A stretch of DNA of 59,406 bases from an uncultured Lachnospiraceae bacterium (GTDB lineage Bacteria; Bacillota; Clostridia; Lachnospirales; Lachnospiraceae). The notes below the pieces were generated by a model. That model saw only the letters and a program-made list of their open reading frames with translations. It had not been told where the DNA came from and ran no database searches. The stretch is taken from NCBI GenBank assembly GCA_910578115.1, contig CAJTPO010000028.1, positions 1 to 59,406 on the forward strand, given 5' to 3'. Position numbers and translations under genes: made by a program. Below, piece by piece: positions 44,992 to 53,900 of this stretch (within the stretch, counting starts at the first letter, position 1; each line of letters starts with the position of its first letter).

Positions 44992-45020
44992 TGAAGTGCT
45001 GCTGTTAAGGCAGCACTTCA
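44992..45020 (+). terminator. Hairpin after the binding-protein gene
   Basis: TGAAGTGCTGC (44992-45002) pairs perfectly with GCAGCACTTCA (45010-45020). It has no strong T run, which fits a partial terminator or 3'-stabilising stem-loop that raises binding-protein mRNA over permease mRNA. Confidence 0.75.
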
Positions 45021-45113
45021 TCCTATCATAGGAAATTGCTCCGGATTTACGAGACTGCGAAGCAGATCTCGCAGGCGACCTTTGTTCGTTTCGTGTTTTT
45101 AAAGGAGGCAGAC

Positions 45114-45998
45114 ATGAAGAAAAAATTGTGGGAAAAATATGCGGCATGGATATTTCTGATGCCCTGGATCGTCGGTTTTCTGTCATTGACATTCGTACCG
45201 ATGATCATGTCATTTTATTATTCTTTTACCAATTATAATCTGTTACAGCCGCCGAAATTTATCGGCATTGATAATTATATAAAAATGTTTACGACGGACC
45301 TGCATTTTAACAATGCGCTGAAAGTGACTTTTATTTATGTGTTTGCGTCGGTACCCCTGCAGCTTCTGGTATCTTTGATCCTGGCATTTGTCTTAAATAA
45401 AGGAATAAAAGGGTTGTCTTTTTTCAGGGCGGCATTCTATATACCTTCTCTGCTTGGCGGAAGTGTGGCGATCTCTATTTTATGGCGTCAGATCTTCGGC
45501 ATGAACGGTATTTTAAATATGGTATTGGATGTGTTTGGTCTCAATACGGGCACAAGCTGGGTGGCAAACCCAAAGACTGCGGTGTGGACGCTTGTGATCC
45601 TGCGCATGTGGCAGTTTGGCTCGCCGATGATCATCTTTCTGGCCGCTGTCAAACAGGTGCCTGCGGAGTTGATGGAGGCGGCGGAGATCGACGGGGCGAA
45701 CAAGTTCCAGAGAACGATACGGATCATGATCCCCATGATCTCACCGATCATTTTGTTTAATCTGGTCATGCAGATCATCAGCGCATTTAAGGTGTTTACG
45801 GAGTCCTACATCATCAGCGGCGGAAACGGTGGTGTGCTGGACAGCCTGTTATTCTATACACTGCATATTTATAATGAAGGATTCGGCAAGATGCGGATGG
45901 GCTATGCAAGTGCTCTGGCCTGGTTCCTGGTATTCATTATCGGTATTTTGACAGCGTTGGTATTCTGGATTTCCAATAAATTCGTTTACTACGATTAA
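45114..45998 (+). CDS. Sugar ABC transporter permease (MalF type)
   Basis: 294 aa from ATG 45114 (AAAGGAGG upstream; the earlier in-frame ATG lacks a site). Six transmembrane helices and the EAA loop (ELMEAAEIDGANKFQRTIRIMIPMISP), which docks the ATPase. CUT1 family, partner of the next gene. Confidence 0.93.
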   Translation: MKKKLWEKYAAWIFLMPWIVGFLSLTFVPMIMSFYYSFTNYNLLQPPKFIGIDNYIKMFTTDLHFNNALKVTFIYVFASVPLQLLVSLILAFVLNKGIKGLSFFRAAFYIPSLLGGSVAISILWRQIFGMNGILNMVLDVFGLNTGTSWVANPKTAVWTLVILRMWQFGSPMIIFLAAVKQVPAELMEAAEIDGANKFQRTIRIMIPMISPIILFNLVMQIISAFKVFTESYIISGGNGGVLDSLLFYTLHIYNEGFGKMRMGYASALAWFLVFIIGILTALVFWISNKFVYYD

Positions 45999-46010
45999 AA
46001 GGAGGCGGCC

Positions 46011-46853
46011 ATGTGCAAAAAAAGAAAGTTATTGGGCAGAATCAAATTTGTGGTGTTGTTTGCTTTTGCACTTGCTGTTTTATATCCCCTTTTTTGGATG
46101 CTTGCAAGCTCCTTCAAACCGGAAAGCGATGTCTTCAAGAACCTGGGGCTGATCCCGCAGAACTTTACCCTGGAAAACTATAAGATCGGCTGGCAGTCCA
46201 ACGGCAGGGTGACTTTCAGTACCTATTTCAGGAATTCCATTCTGGTCTCCATCTTTTGCGTGATCGGTAATATGGTCTCCTGTACACTCACGGCATATGC
46301 CTTTGCCAGACTGCGGTTCCGGTTTAAGAAGGTACTGTTCGCTTTGATGATGATGACATTGATGCTGCCGCAGCATGCGATCATCGTTCCGCAGTATGTT
46401 TATTTCTATAAGCTGGGCTGGATCGATACGGTAATGCCGCTGGTGGTGCCGAAATTTCTGGCTACGGATGCGTTCTTCGTATATTTGCTGATTCAGTTTA
46501 TGAAGGGGATTCCCAGAGAACTGGATGAGGCGGCGATCGTGGACGGTTGCAGTACCTACGGGGTGTTTTTCAGGATCATACTGCCGCTTTGCCGGCCTGC
46601 GTTTGTCACCACGGTGATCTTTACGTTTATGTGGTCCTGGAACGATTTCTTTACCCAGATCATTTATCTGCGGCAGGTGGAGAATTATACGGTGACACTG
46701 GCTCTGCGGATGTTTATCGACTCGACGGCAAAGAGCGCTTACGGCGCCATGTTTGCCATGTCGCTGCTGTCCATGCTTCCGATCATGATATTATTTGTTT
46801 TCTTCCAGAAGCAGTTGATCGAGGGGGTTGCCACAAGCGGATTGAAAGGGTGA
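46011..46853 (+). CDS. Sugar ABC transporter permease (MalG type)
   Basis: 280 aa; ATG 46011 with AGGAGG. Six transmembrane helices, EAA loop (ELDEAAIVDGCSTYGVFFRIILPLCRP) and the C-terminal tail VATSGLKG typical of MalG-like subunits. With the preceding gene it forms the membrane channel. No ATP-binding subunit is encoded in the window, so a shared MsmK/UgpC-type ATPase is presumed to be elsewhere in the genome. Confidence 0.93.
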   Translation: MCKKRKLLGRIKFVVLFAFALAVLYPLFWMLASSFKPESDVFKNLGLIPQNFTLENYKIGWQSNGRVTFSTYFRNSILVSIFCVIGNMVSCTLTAYAFARLRFRFKKVLFALMMMTLMLPQHAIIVPQYVYFYKLGWIDTVMPLVVPKFLATDAFFVYLLIQFMKGIPRELDEAAIVDGCSTYGVFFRIILPLCRPAFVTTVIFTFMWSWNDFFTQIIYLRQVENYTVTLALRMFIDSTAKSAYGAMFAMSLLSMLPIMILFVFFQKQLIEGVATSGLKG

Positions 46854-46872
46854 AAGGAGCGGGATTGTCAAT

Positions 46873-47700
46873 ATGTTGTTATTAGCTGCGTCGTCGCTGT
46901 CTTTTGACGGTTTTGAAAATAATAATTTCCAATGTGTATTTAACGATGCAGGGCGTCTGGGATATGAGCGGATCGAGTTTAACTGCTGGTATGCGGAGTC
47001 TCTGACGCCTGGACGGATCCGGGAGATGAGAAGACGGTGCGAGGGGACAGGCCTGCAGCCAGTGGCCCTCCATGTATCGGCCTTTGGCGGATCGACGTCG
47101 GAGCAGCTTTCCTGGAATACGGCCCACAAGCTGCGGGCCATAGAGGCGGCGGTGGAACTTGGCTGCCGGAGGGTAGTCGCCAGTGGTATGCATATAGAGG
47201 ACCGGGACGGGGAAAGGACAGATACGAATGCGCTCTTGGATGATCTGCTGCGGGAACTGTATAATCTGGCGCCTTATGCGGAGGAAGCGGATGTACTTCT
47301 CTGTCTGGAGAACCACTGCAGCAATGTGCTTGCAGGGCAGCAGGCGTATCATTACCTTTTTGACAGGATAGACAGTGACCATGTGGGTATCTGCCTGGAC
47401 GGCGGGCACCTGGAGGCGGCAGGAGAGTCCATTGGTGAATTTATAGAAGCATTTGCACCACGGATCAACCATTTGCATTTAAAGGAAAACGGGCAGTTTG
47501 GCAGGAAGTCTTTCTGTCGGTTCGGCTGCGGCGGGACAGACAATGATGCAATGATCCGGGAAATGATAAGAAGAGGTTACTCCGGGTACATGTCCGTGGA
47601 ACTTTCACCGGAGATCGGTGAGAGCGGAGATTTTATACCGTTTACGGATGAGGACAGACGAAAGCCGCATATTATGTTTTCCCGGTATGAATCTATCTGA
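46873..47700 (+). CDS. Sugar phosphate isomerase/epimerase-like TIM barrel (1)
   Basis: 275 aa AP-endonuclease-2/xylose-isomerase-like barrel. Metal-site residues expected for the family are visible: Glu in LCLENHCSN, Asp/His in GICLDGGHLEAAG, His in INHLHLKENG, and Glu in MSVELSPE. Members isomerise or epimerise sugars, or catalyse hydration/elimination at oxidised sugars when paired with Gfo/Idh/MocA enzymes, as here. The exact reaction is unknown. Confidence 0.85.
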   Translation: MLLLAASSLSFDGFENNNFQCVFNDAGRLGYERIEFNCWYAESLTPGRIREMRRRCEGTGLQPVALHVSAFGGSTSEQLSWNTAHKLRAIEAAVELGCRRVVASGMHIEDRDGERTDTNALLDDLLRELYNLAPYAEEADVLLCLENHCSNVLAGQQAYHYLFDRIDSDHVGICLDGGHLEAAGESIGEFIEAFAPRINHLHLKENGQFGRKSFCRFGCGGTDNDAMIREMIRRGYSGYMSVELSPEIGESGDFIPFTDEDRRKPHIMFSRYESI

Positions 47701-47745
47701 TCGGCATGACCGGTCTCGGGAAGACAGCGGAGAAATGAGGGAAAA

Positions 47746-48729
47746 ATGTTTAAGACGATTATGATCGGTGCAGGCGGTATCGCAACGCAGCACTGCGAGG
47801 CCATGAAGAAACTGGGGGTTGAGATCGTCGGCATCTATGATGTCGACAAGGAAAGGGCCGGTAGGCTTGCGCTGCGGTATGACAGCAGGGCCGTGGAGGA
47901 TCTGGAAGCAGAGATGGCAGGGGCCGATATGGTACATATTCTGACGCCGCCTTCTAAACGTGTGGCGTATGTGGAAATGGCGGCCAGACAGGGGAAACAT
48001 ATCATGATGGAAAAACCCATTGCCGTAACCCTGGAGGATGCAAGGGCAATGGAAGCCTGTGTCGAGCGATACGACGTGCAGTGCATGATGGCGTTTACGC
48101 AGAGGTTCCGTAAGGGATATCAGATCGTGAAGAACCTGCTGGATACAGGAAAGATTGGAGATGTGGTGCAGGCATTCTGCTTTCGGGTGGGTCCCGGGCC
48201 GGGATTTAGCGGTACTATGCAGGACAGCTGGAGAACAGACAGAAAATTTGTGTGTGGAATGGCGATTGAATCTCTGTCCCATGACATTGATTTCCTCCAG
48301 TCACTTGCCGGGGATATCGTGAAGGTATCGGGCAGGGTAAAGGGAACGGTGGAGGCATTGCCGGCGTTTGACAATAATGTGGATGCGGTGCTGACCTTTG
48401 ACAGCGGTGCGATCGGTACGTTGACGGCAAGCTGGTCCAGTCATATCCCGTACAATATCAAGGGTGTGATCGGCACGAAGGGTTCCGTCTTTTTACAGGG
48501 AGACGATATCTGGGACAACACGAAGGTCATTACCAGATTGGCGGATGGGACGCAGACGGTGGAGCGTCTGGAGGATATCTTCCAGGACGGTGACGGTTAT
48601 CTCGAGGAGAACCGTGTCTTTGTGGCGTGTATCGAAAAGGGGATCGATGTTCCCTGCGGTCTGTCTGTGGGACGGAAGGTGTTGGAGATCTCCAGAAAAA
48701 TTCTGGAATCGTCCGGTAAAGGAGATTAA
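47746..48729 (+). CDS. Gfo/Idh/MocA-family oxidoreductase
   Basis: 327 aa. N-terminal Rossmann domain with IGAGGIATQHCEAM, the EKPIAVTLEDA motif whose Lys is catalytic, and a C-terminal alpha/beta domain with SHDIDFLQSL carrying the expected catalytic Asp/His. It probably oxidises a hydroxyl of a sugar or sugar acid with NAD(P)+. It is sandwiched between two sugar-isomerase-like barrels, a layout seen in pathways that proceed through keto-sugars. Confidence 0.9.
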   Translation: MFKTIMIGAGGIATQHCEAMKKLGVEIVGIYDVDKERAGRLALRYDSRAVEDLEAEMAGADMVHILTPPSKRVAYVEMAARQGKHIMMEKPIAVTLEDARAMEACVERYDVQCMMAFTQRFRKGYQIVKNLLDTGKIGDVVQAFCFRVGPGPGFSGTMQDSWRTDRKFVCGMAIESLSHDIDFLQSLAGDIVKVSGRVKGTVEALPAFDNNVDAVLTFDSGAIGTLTASWSSHIPYNIKGVIGTKGSVFLQGDDIWDNTKVITRLADGTQTVERLEDIFQDGDGYLEENRVFVACIEKGIDVPCGLSVGRKVLEISRKILESSGKGD

Positions 48730-48750
48730 GGAGTGGAAGAAAAAGCGCGG

Positions 48751-49650
48751 ATGAAAAAGGGAATCTGTCTGACGGCTCTGTATCCCCAGGCTATGGAAAA
48801 CGCTGAGCTGCTGCTGGAACTGTTCGAAAAGGTAAAGGAAAAAGAACGGTTCGATTGTGTGGAATTTTATTTTCATGGGAAGCCGGAGGAGGAACTGCGA
48901 ATTGGGAAAAAGCTTAAACAGCTGCAGTTGGCATCGGTATTTCTGGCGGGATTTCCCATGAAGCGGGATAAGGTGGATCTTTCGGCAGGGTGCGATGAAA
49001 TACGCAAAAAGGGTGTGGCGGACTGCTTGAAGCTGTATGAAAGCGCTGCCCGGATGCAGGCAGATAAGATGCTGATCTTAAGCGGGCCTGCCTGGGAGAT
49101 GCAGGATGGAAAGAGCAGAGACGGCATCCTTTTGCAGATGCGAAATTCCCTGCAGGAGATGGAAGCATGGATGGGGCAGGACGGGCCTCAGATCACACTG
49201 GAGTTTTTTAACGACAAGGGGGAACCATGGCTGGCGGTGGGGGATGTTGCTATGGTACAGGAGCTGTTTGGGGGGATGCCGGAAACAAAGATCGGCATTA
49301 CATTTGACACCAGTCATGCAGCGCAGCTCGGCTGGGATGTGCTGCCGGCATTCAGGATGCTGCAGCCCTGGATCGGGCATCTGCATCTGGCCAATTCTGT
49401 TTCCCGGGAGAAACGGCATCCTTTGTTTGGGGATAAGCATCCGCTGTTTTCGATAGAAGGGGGAGACTTTTCTCTGGCAAGGATACGGAAGCTTTACAGG
49501 ACGCTGGAACAAAGCGGAGATCTGGAGCAGGTGGATATCTGTTCTTTTGAAGTGATCAGCAGAGGGGAAGAGGAGCTGTATTTTGAAAGAACCTGTAAGG
49601 AGGCGGCATATGTCTGGGAACAGGAAGGTGCGGGAAACTTCGGCATGTAG
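48751..49650 (+). CDS. Sugar phosphate isomerase/epimerase-like TIM barrel (2)
   Basis: 299 aa from ATG 48751; a GTG at 48733 overlaps AAGGAG and is less likely. Divergent member of the same barrel family: Glu in ITLEFFNDKGE, Asp/His in ITFDTSHAAQLGWD, IGHLHLANS, and a final Glu in SFEVISRGEE. It differs strongly from the 46873-47700 gene, so it probably acts on another intermediate. Followed by degenerate element copy F. Confidence 0.82.
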   Translation: MKKGICLTALYPQAMENAELLLELFEKVKEKERFDCVEFYFHGKPEEELRIGKKLKQLQLASVFLAGFPMKRDKVDLSAGCDEIRKKGVADCLKLYESAARMQADKMLILSGPAWEMQDGKSRDGILLQMRNSLQEMEAWMGQDGPQITLEFFNDKGEPWLAVGDVAMVQELFGGMPETKIGITFDTSHAAQLGWDVLPAFRMLQPWIGHLHLANSVSREKRHPLFGDKHPLFSIEGGDFSLARIRKLYRTLEQSGDLEQVDICSFEVISRGEEELYFERTCKEAAYVWEQEGAGNFGM

Positions 49651-49655
49651 GAAAC

Positions 49656-49792
49656 TATGAAAGCAAGGAAAGCCTCGGCATGAAGGAAAGATTGAAAATT
49701 AAAATTTTCAATCGCGAGATTTATGTCTGCGCGTTGCTTGCCACAAACTCGTTTATGCGCAAAAAGCAGCGCAGAAATGGAGATAACTATGA
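49656..49792 (+). repeat. Intercistronic hairpin element, copy F (degenerate)
   Basis: Hairpin 1 is intact in structure but different in sequence: GATTGAAAATT (49690-49700) with AATTTTCAATC (49703-49713). Hairpin 2 survives as CGAG...CTCG around a TTTATG/CACAAA pairing (49715-49751). The tail GCGCAAAAAGCAGCGCAGAAATGGAG echoes the GCGCAAAGCGCTTCGGAATGGAG end of the other copies. A head (GCCTCGGCATGAAGG) is also present. Confidence 0.6.
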
Positions 49793-49821
49793 AAGCAGGG
49801 AAAGGAGCGGGATGATATATT

Positions 49822-50865
49822 ATGAAGGCATTGATAAAGGATACGGGGAAACCGGGAATGACAGTGGCAAGTGTGGAGGTGCCGGAGATCGGCAGAAGTG
49901 AAGTCCTGATCAGGGTGGAGGCATCCGCACTGTGCAAATCCGATGTGGATGTGTACGACTGGACGCCGCTTGTGGAGAAAGCAGATTATGATCTGCCGTT
50001 TATCATGGGACACGAATTTGCCGGCACCATTGTGAAGGTGGGCGAGGATGTGCAGGGCTATCAGGAAGGAGACAGAGTGGCGGGGGAGACCCATATCCCC
50101 TGCGGACATTGTGAAACCTGCAGGACCGGCAACCAGCATATCTGCGGCAATCACATGGGGGTTCTGGGAAGGACGGTGGACGGCTGTTTTGCAGATTACA
50201 TAGCGTTACACGAAAAGGCGTTGATTCGGCTGCCGGAGAATATATCGTTTGAAGAAGGGGCCATCCTGGAGCCTTTTGCAACGGCCATGCATGCCGTGTC
50301 CAAAGCCGATCCGTCCGGGAGATCACTCCTGATCGCAGGGGTGGGGACCATTGGGCAGATGGCGGTGGAGATCGCCGGATTCCTGGGCTGTACGAAGATA
50401 TTTGCGCTGGATATAGATGCGGGAAAACTGGAAGAGAGCAAAAGAAGGGGAGCGGATATTCTGATCAACGGCCGGGAGGAGGACCTGGCAGAGGTGATCA
50501 GGCGTGAGACCAACGGCATCGGTGTGGATGCGGTCATTGATTTTACCGGTAATGAGAGAGTGATCAATCAGGAGGTAGAGGCGGTGAAGATCGCCGGCAC
50601 CATCGTACATGTGGGCATGGTGGAAGGTACCCTTACCTATCAGAATTTCATGTACGGTGTTGTCTATAAGGAACTGATCGTAACGGGGATTTTCGGCAGA
50701 AGAATGTATGAGACCTGGACGGAAGCTATGAATATCCTGCGGACAGGCAAGATCGATCTGGGCAGTTTTGTGGCGAAGAAAAGGAAGCTTGATGAGTTTG
50801 ACAAGGCGGTGGAAGAATTCTCATCCTATTCGGGACGGATCGTTTTTGAGCATGGGCAGTCCTGA
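49822..50865 (+). CDS. Zinc-dependent alcohol/polyol dehydrogenase (MDR family)
   Basis: 347 aa. Catalytic-zinc ligands are expected at the Cys of SALCKSD and the His-Glu of GHEFAG. The structural-zinc loop is CGHCETCRTGNQHIC, and the Rossmann motif is LIAGVGTIGQMAVEIAGFLG. Closest in style to threonine, sorbitol or galactitol-phosphate dehydrogenases. It probably oxidises a polyol or sugar-acid intermediate of the same pathway. AGGAG at 49803-49807. Confidence 0.9.
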   Translation: MKALIKDTGKPGMTVASVEVPEIGRSEVLIRVEASALCKSDVDVYDWTPLVEKADYDLPFIMGHEFAGTIVKVGEDVQGYQEGDRVAGETHIPCGHCETCRTGNQHICGNHMGVLGRTVDGCFADYIALHEKALIRLPENISFEEGAILEPFATAMHAVSKADPSGRSLLIAGVGTIGQMAVEIAGFLGCTKIFALDIDAGKLEESKRRGADILINGREEDLAEVIRRETNGIGVDAVIDFTGNERVINQEVEAVKIAGTIVHVGMVEGTLTYQNFMYGVVYKELIVTGIFGRRMYETWTEAMNILRTGKIDLGSFVAKKRKLDEFDKAVEEFSSYSGRIVFEHGQS

Positions 50866-50968
50866 CGGGGAAAGAGGCGCGGCTGATATTTTGTAATCTT
50901 CTTACGGATACGCCGGCGCCGGGACTGGAAGTAAGACAAAGGATTAAGAAGGAGGCATGGTTATACCG

Positions 50969-53900
50969 ATGAGCAGAAAAGCAACGATGGATGGCAATAC
51001 CGCTGCGGCGATGGCATCTTACTATTTTACGGAAGTGGCGGCGATCTATCCGATCACGCCGTCTTCGCCGATGGCGGAGGCGGTAGATAAATGGGCGTCA
51101 GAGGGAAAAGAGAATATTTTTGGGAAACCGGTCAGACTGATAGAAATGCAGTCTGAGGGCGGTGCGGCAGGAACCCTACACGGAAGTCTGCAGGCAGGTG
51201 CATTGTCCACCACCTACACATCTTCGCAGGGGCTTTTGTTGATGATCCCCAATCTTTATAAGATCGCGGGAGAATTGCTGCCCGGCGTACTGCATGTCAG
51301 CGCCAGGAGTCTGGCTTCCAACGCGCTCAGTATCTTTGGCGATCATCAGGATGTGATGAGTATCAGGCAGACAGGGGCGGCCCTGCTCGCTTCGGGAACG
51401 GTACAGGAATGTATGGATATGGGTGTGCTCTCCCATTTGGCGGCGATCCGTTCGAGAATCCCTTTTGTGCACTTTTTTGACGGGTTTCGTACTTCCCATG
51501 AGATTCAGAAGATTCAGGTGGTGGAGGAAGATACGGTCAGGACGCTTTTGGACCGGGAGGCGGTGAAGGCTTTCCGAGACAGAGCCTTAAATCCGGATCA
51601 TCCTGTATTGCGCGGCACCACTCAGAATCCGGATATCTTTTTCCAGGAGAGGGAGTCCGGCAACAGATTTTATCAGGCGCTGCCACAGATCATGCAGACA
51701 TATATGGACAGGTTTGCAAAGGAAACCGGCAGGCACTATCGCCTGTTTGACTATTACGGTGCCAGGAATCCTTCCATAGTCATGACAGCCATGGGATCTT
51801 CCTGCGAAGTGATCAAAGAAACGCTGGATCATCTGAATGCGCGGGAACCTAAATATGGTCTGGTGCAGGTGCGTCTGTTCCGTCCTTTTCAGGCAGAAGC
51901 GTTTGTGGCGGCGTTCCCCGAGAGCACCGAAAGGATCGTGGTGCTGGACAGAACGAAAGAGCCGGGGGCAGGCGGAGAGCCGCTGTATCAGGAGGTGTGT
52001 GCGGCTTTCTGCCACAGGGAAAAGTCTCCCCTGATCCTTGGCGGCCGCTATGGGCTTGCCTCCAAGGACTTTAGTCCAAAGGATGTGGCGGCTGTTGTTG
52101 CCAATGCAGAGAGGGAACATCCTCTGCATGGCTTTACGGTAGGTATTGAGGATGATGTAACACATTTGTCGCTTCCTGTTGACCGGGAATTTGCGGACAC
52201 CGCGCCGGCGGGAACGGTCAACTGTAAATTCTGGGGTCTGGGCTCGGACGGTACGGTGGGTGCGAACAAGTCGGCGGTGAAGATCATCGGCGATCATACG
52301 GATAAATATGTGCAGGCGTATTTTGCCTATGATTCCAAAAAATCCGGCGGTATAACCATTTCGCATCTCCGGTTTGGCGACAGCCTGATCCGTTCTTCCT
52401 ATTTGATTGATCATGCGGATTATATTGCCTGTCATAACCAAGTCTATGTCAAGCATTATGATCTGTTGGAAGGGATAAAGGAAAATGGTATCTTTCTGTT
52501 AAACTGCATTTGGGATGACAGGCAGCTGGACCAGCAGCTTCCCGTATCCATGAAACGCAGGATAAAGGAAAAAAAGATCCGGTTCTATACGGTCGATGCC
52601 GTGCATCTGGGCGAAAAGCTGGGGCTTGGGAAACGCATCAACATGATCATGCAGACAGCCTTTTTTGCGCTGGCCGACATCATCCCCATAGAGGATGCCG
52701 CGAATTACTTAAAGCAGGAAGTGAAGAAGAATTACGGGCACCAGGGGCAGAAAGTGATCGACAGGAACTTTGCAGCCATCGATGGCACTGTGGAGCAGAT
52801 CCACAAGGTAGATTTAAGTGTTCTGACCTGTGAAGGAGCGGAGGAAGAGGAACAGCACATCTCTACCGGGGAAACGGAACTGGACTTTTTTGTCAACAAT
52901 ATCATGACGCCCATGAACAGGCAGAAAGGGGATGAGCTTCCTGTCAGTGCATTTACCGGTATGGAAGACGGCACGTTCCCTACGGGGACGAGCTGCTATG
53001 AGAAACGGAGCATCGCACTGGAAGTGCCGGCGTGGGATCCGGACAGGTGCCTGCAGTGCAACCAGTGTTCTCTCGTATGTCCCCATGCGGTGTTCCGTCC
53101 GCAGCTCCTCTCTACAGAGGAGTTGGAGGAGGCGCCGCAGCGGATCAGAGATCTGGCGCGTCCTGCAAAGGGTTATCCGGAGAAGTATTTCTATATGGGA
53201 TTTTCCCCGATGGACTGTACGGGATGCGGTAACTGCCTGAATGTATGTCCGGCCCGGGAGAATGCCCTGACGATGGTACCGCTTGCAAAGAGAGAAGCCG
53301 GGGAGAAGGAGAGCTGGGCATGGCTGCAGAAGCGCCCTGGGGCAAAAGCCATCAGGAAAGAACAGTATAGTGTGAAGGAGAGCCAGTTTCTGCCTTCCTA
53401 CTTCGAGTTTTCGGGAGCCTGCGCGGGATGTGGGGAAACACCGTATGCACGTCTGATCACACAGCTGTTCGGCGACCGGATGATGATCTCCAATTCAGCC
53501 GGATGTGCCACTGTATGGGGCGGCAGCGCGCCGGCGGTGCCCTACAGGAAAGACGATCAGGGACATGGACCGGCATGGGGATTCTCCCTGTTTGAGGACA
53601 ATGCGGAATACGGACTTGGTATGTTCCTTGGGTACCAGGCGGTGAGAGAGGAGATACGGGCACAAGTAGAAAGTATGGTCGGTGATCTGGCCGGGTGTCA
53701 GGAGCAGTCAGGAGCAGGACAGGCGGCCGGCGGCGAGAGCGCTGCTGGGCAACAGGCACTGACGGAAGCAGCGGTGACAGGGAAGGACGATGCGCATCCC
53801 GGGGTGTGCCGGGAGCGGCAGGAACTGGCCAGGGCAGCAGAGGAGTGGCTTACGGGCTATGGACAGTCCCAGGGCACCAGACAGCGGGCGGATGCACTGG

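Noticed and set aside
46873..49650. C-glycoside-cleaving (Dgp-type) cluster
   Set aside because: The Gfo/Idh/MocA enzyme and isomerase barrels fit in type, but the small DUF6379-like partner subunit expected in such clusters is not present. Kept only as a loose possibility within the keto-sugar hypothesis.
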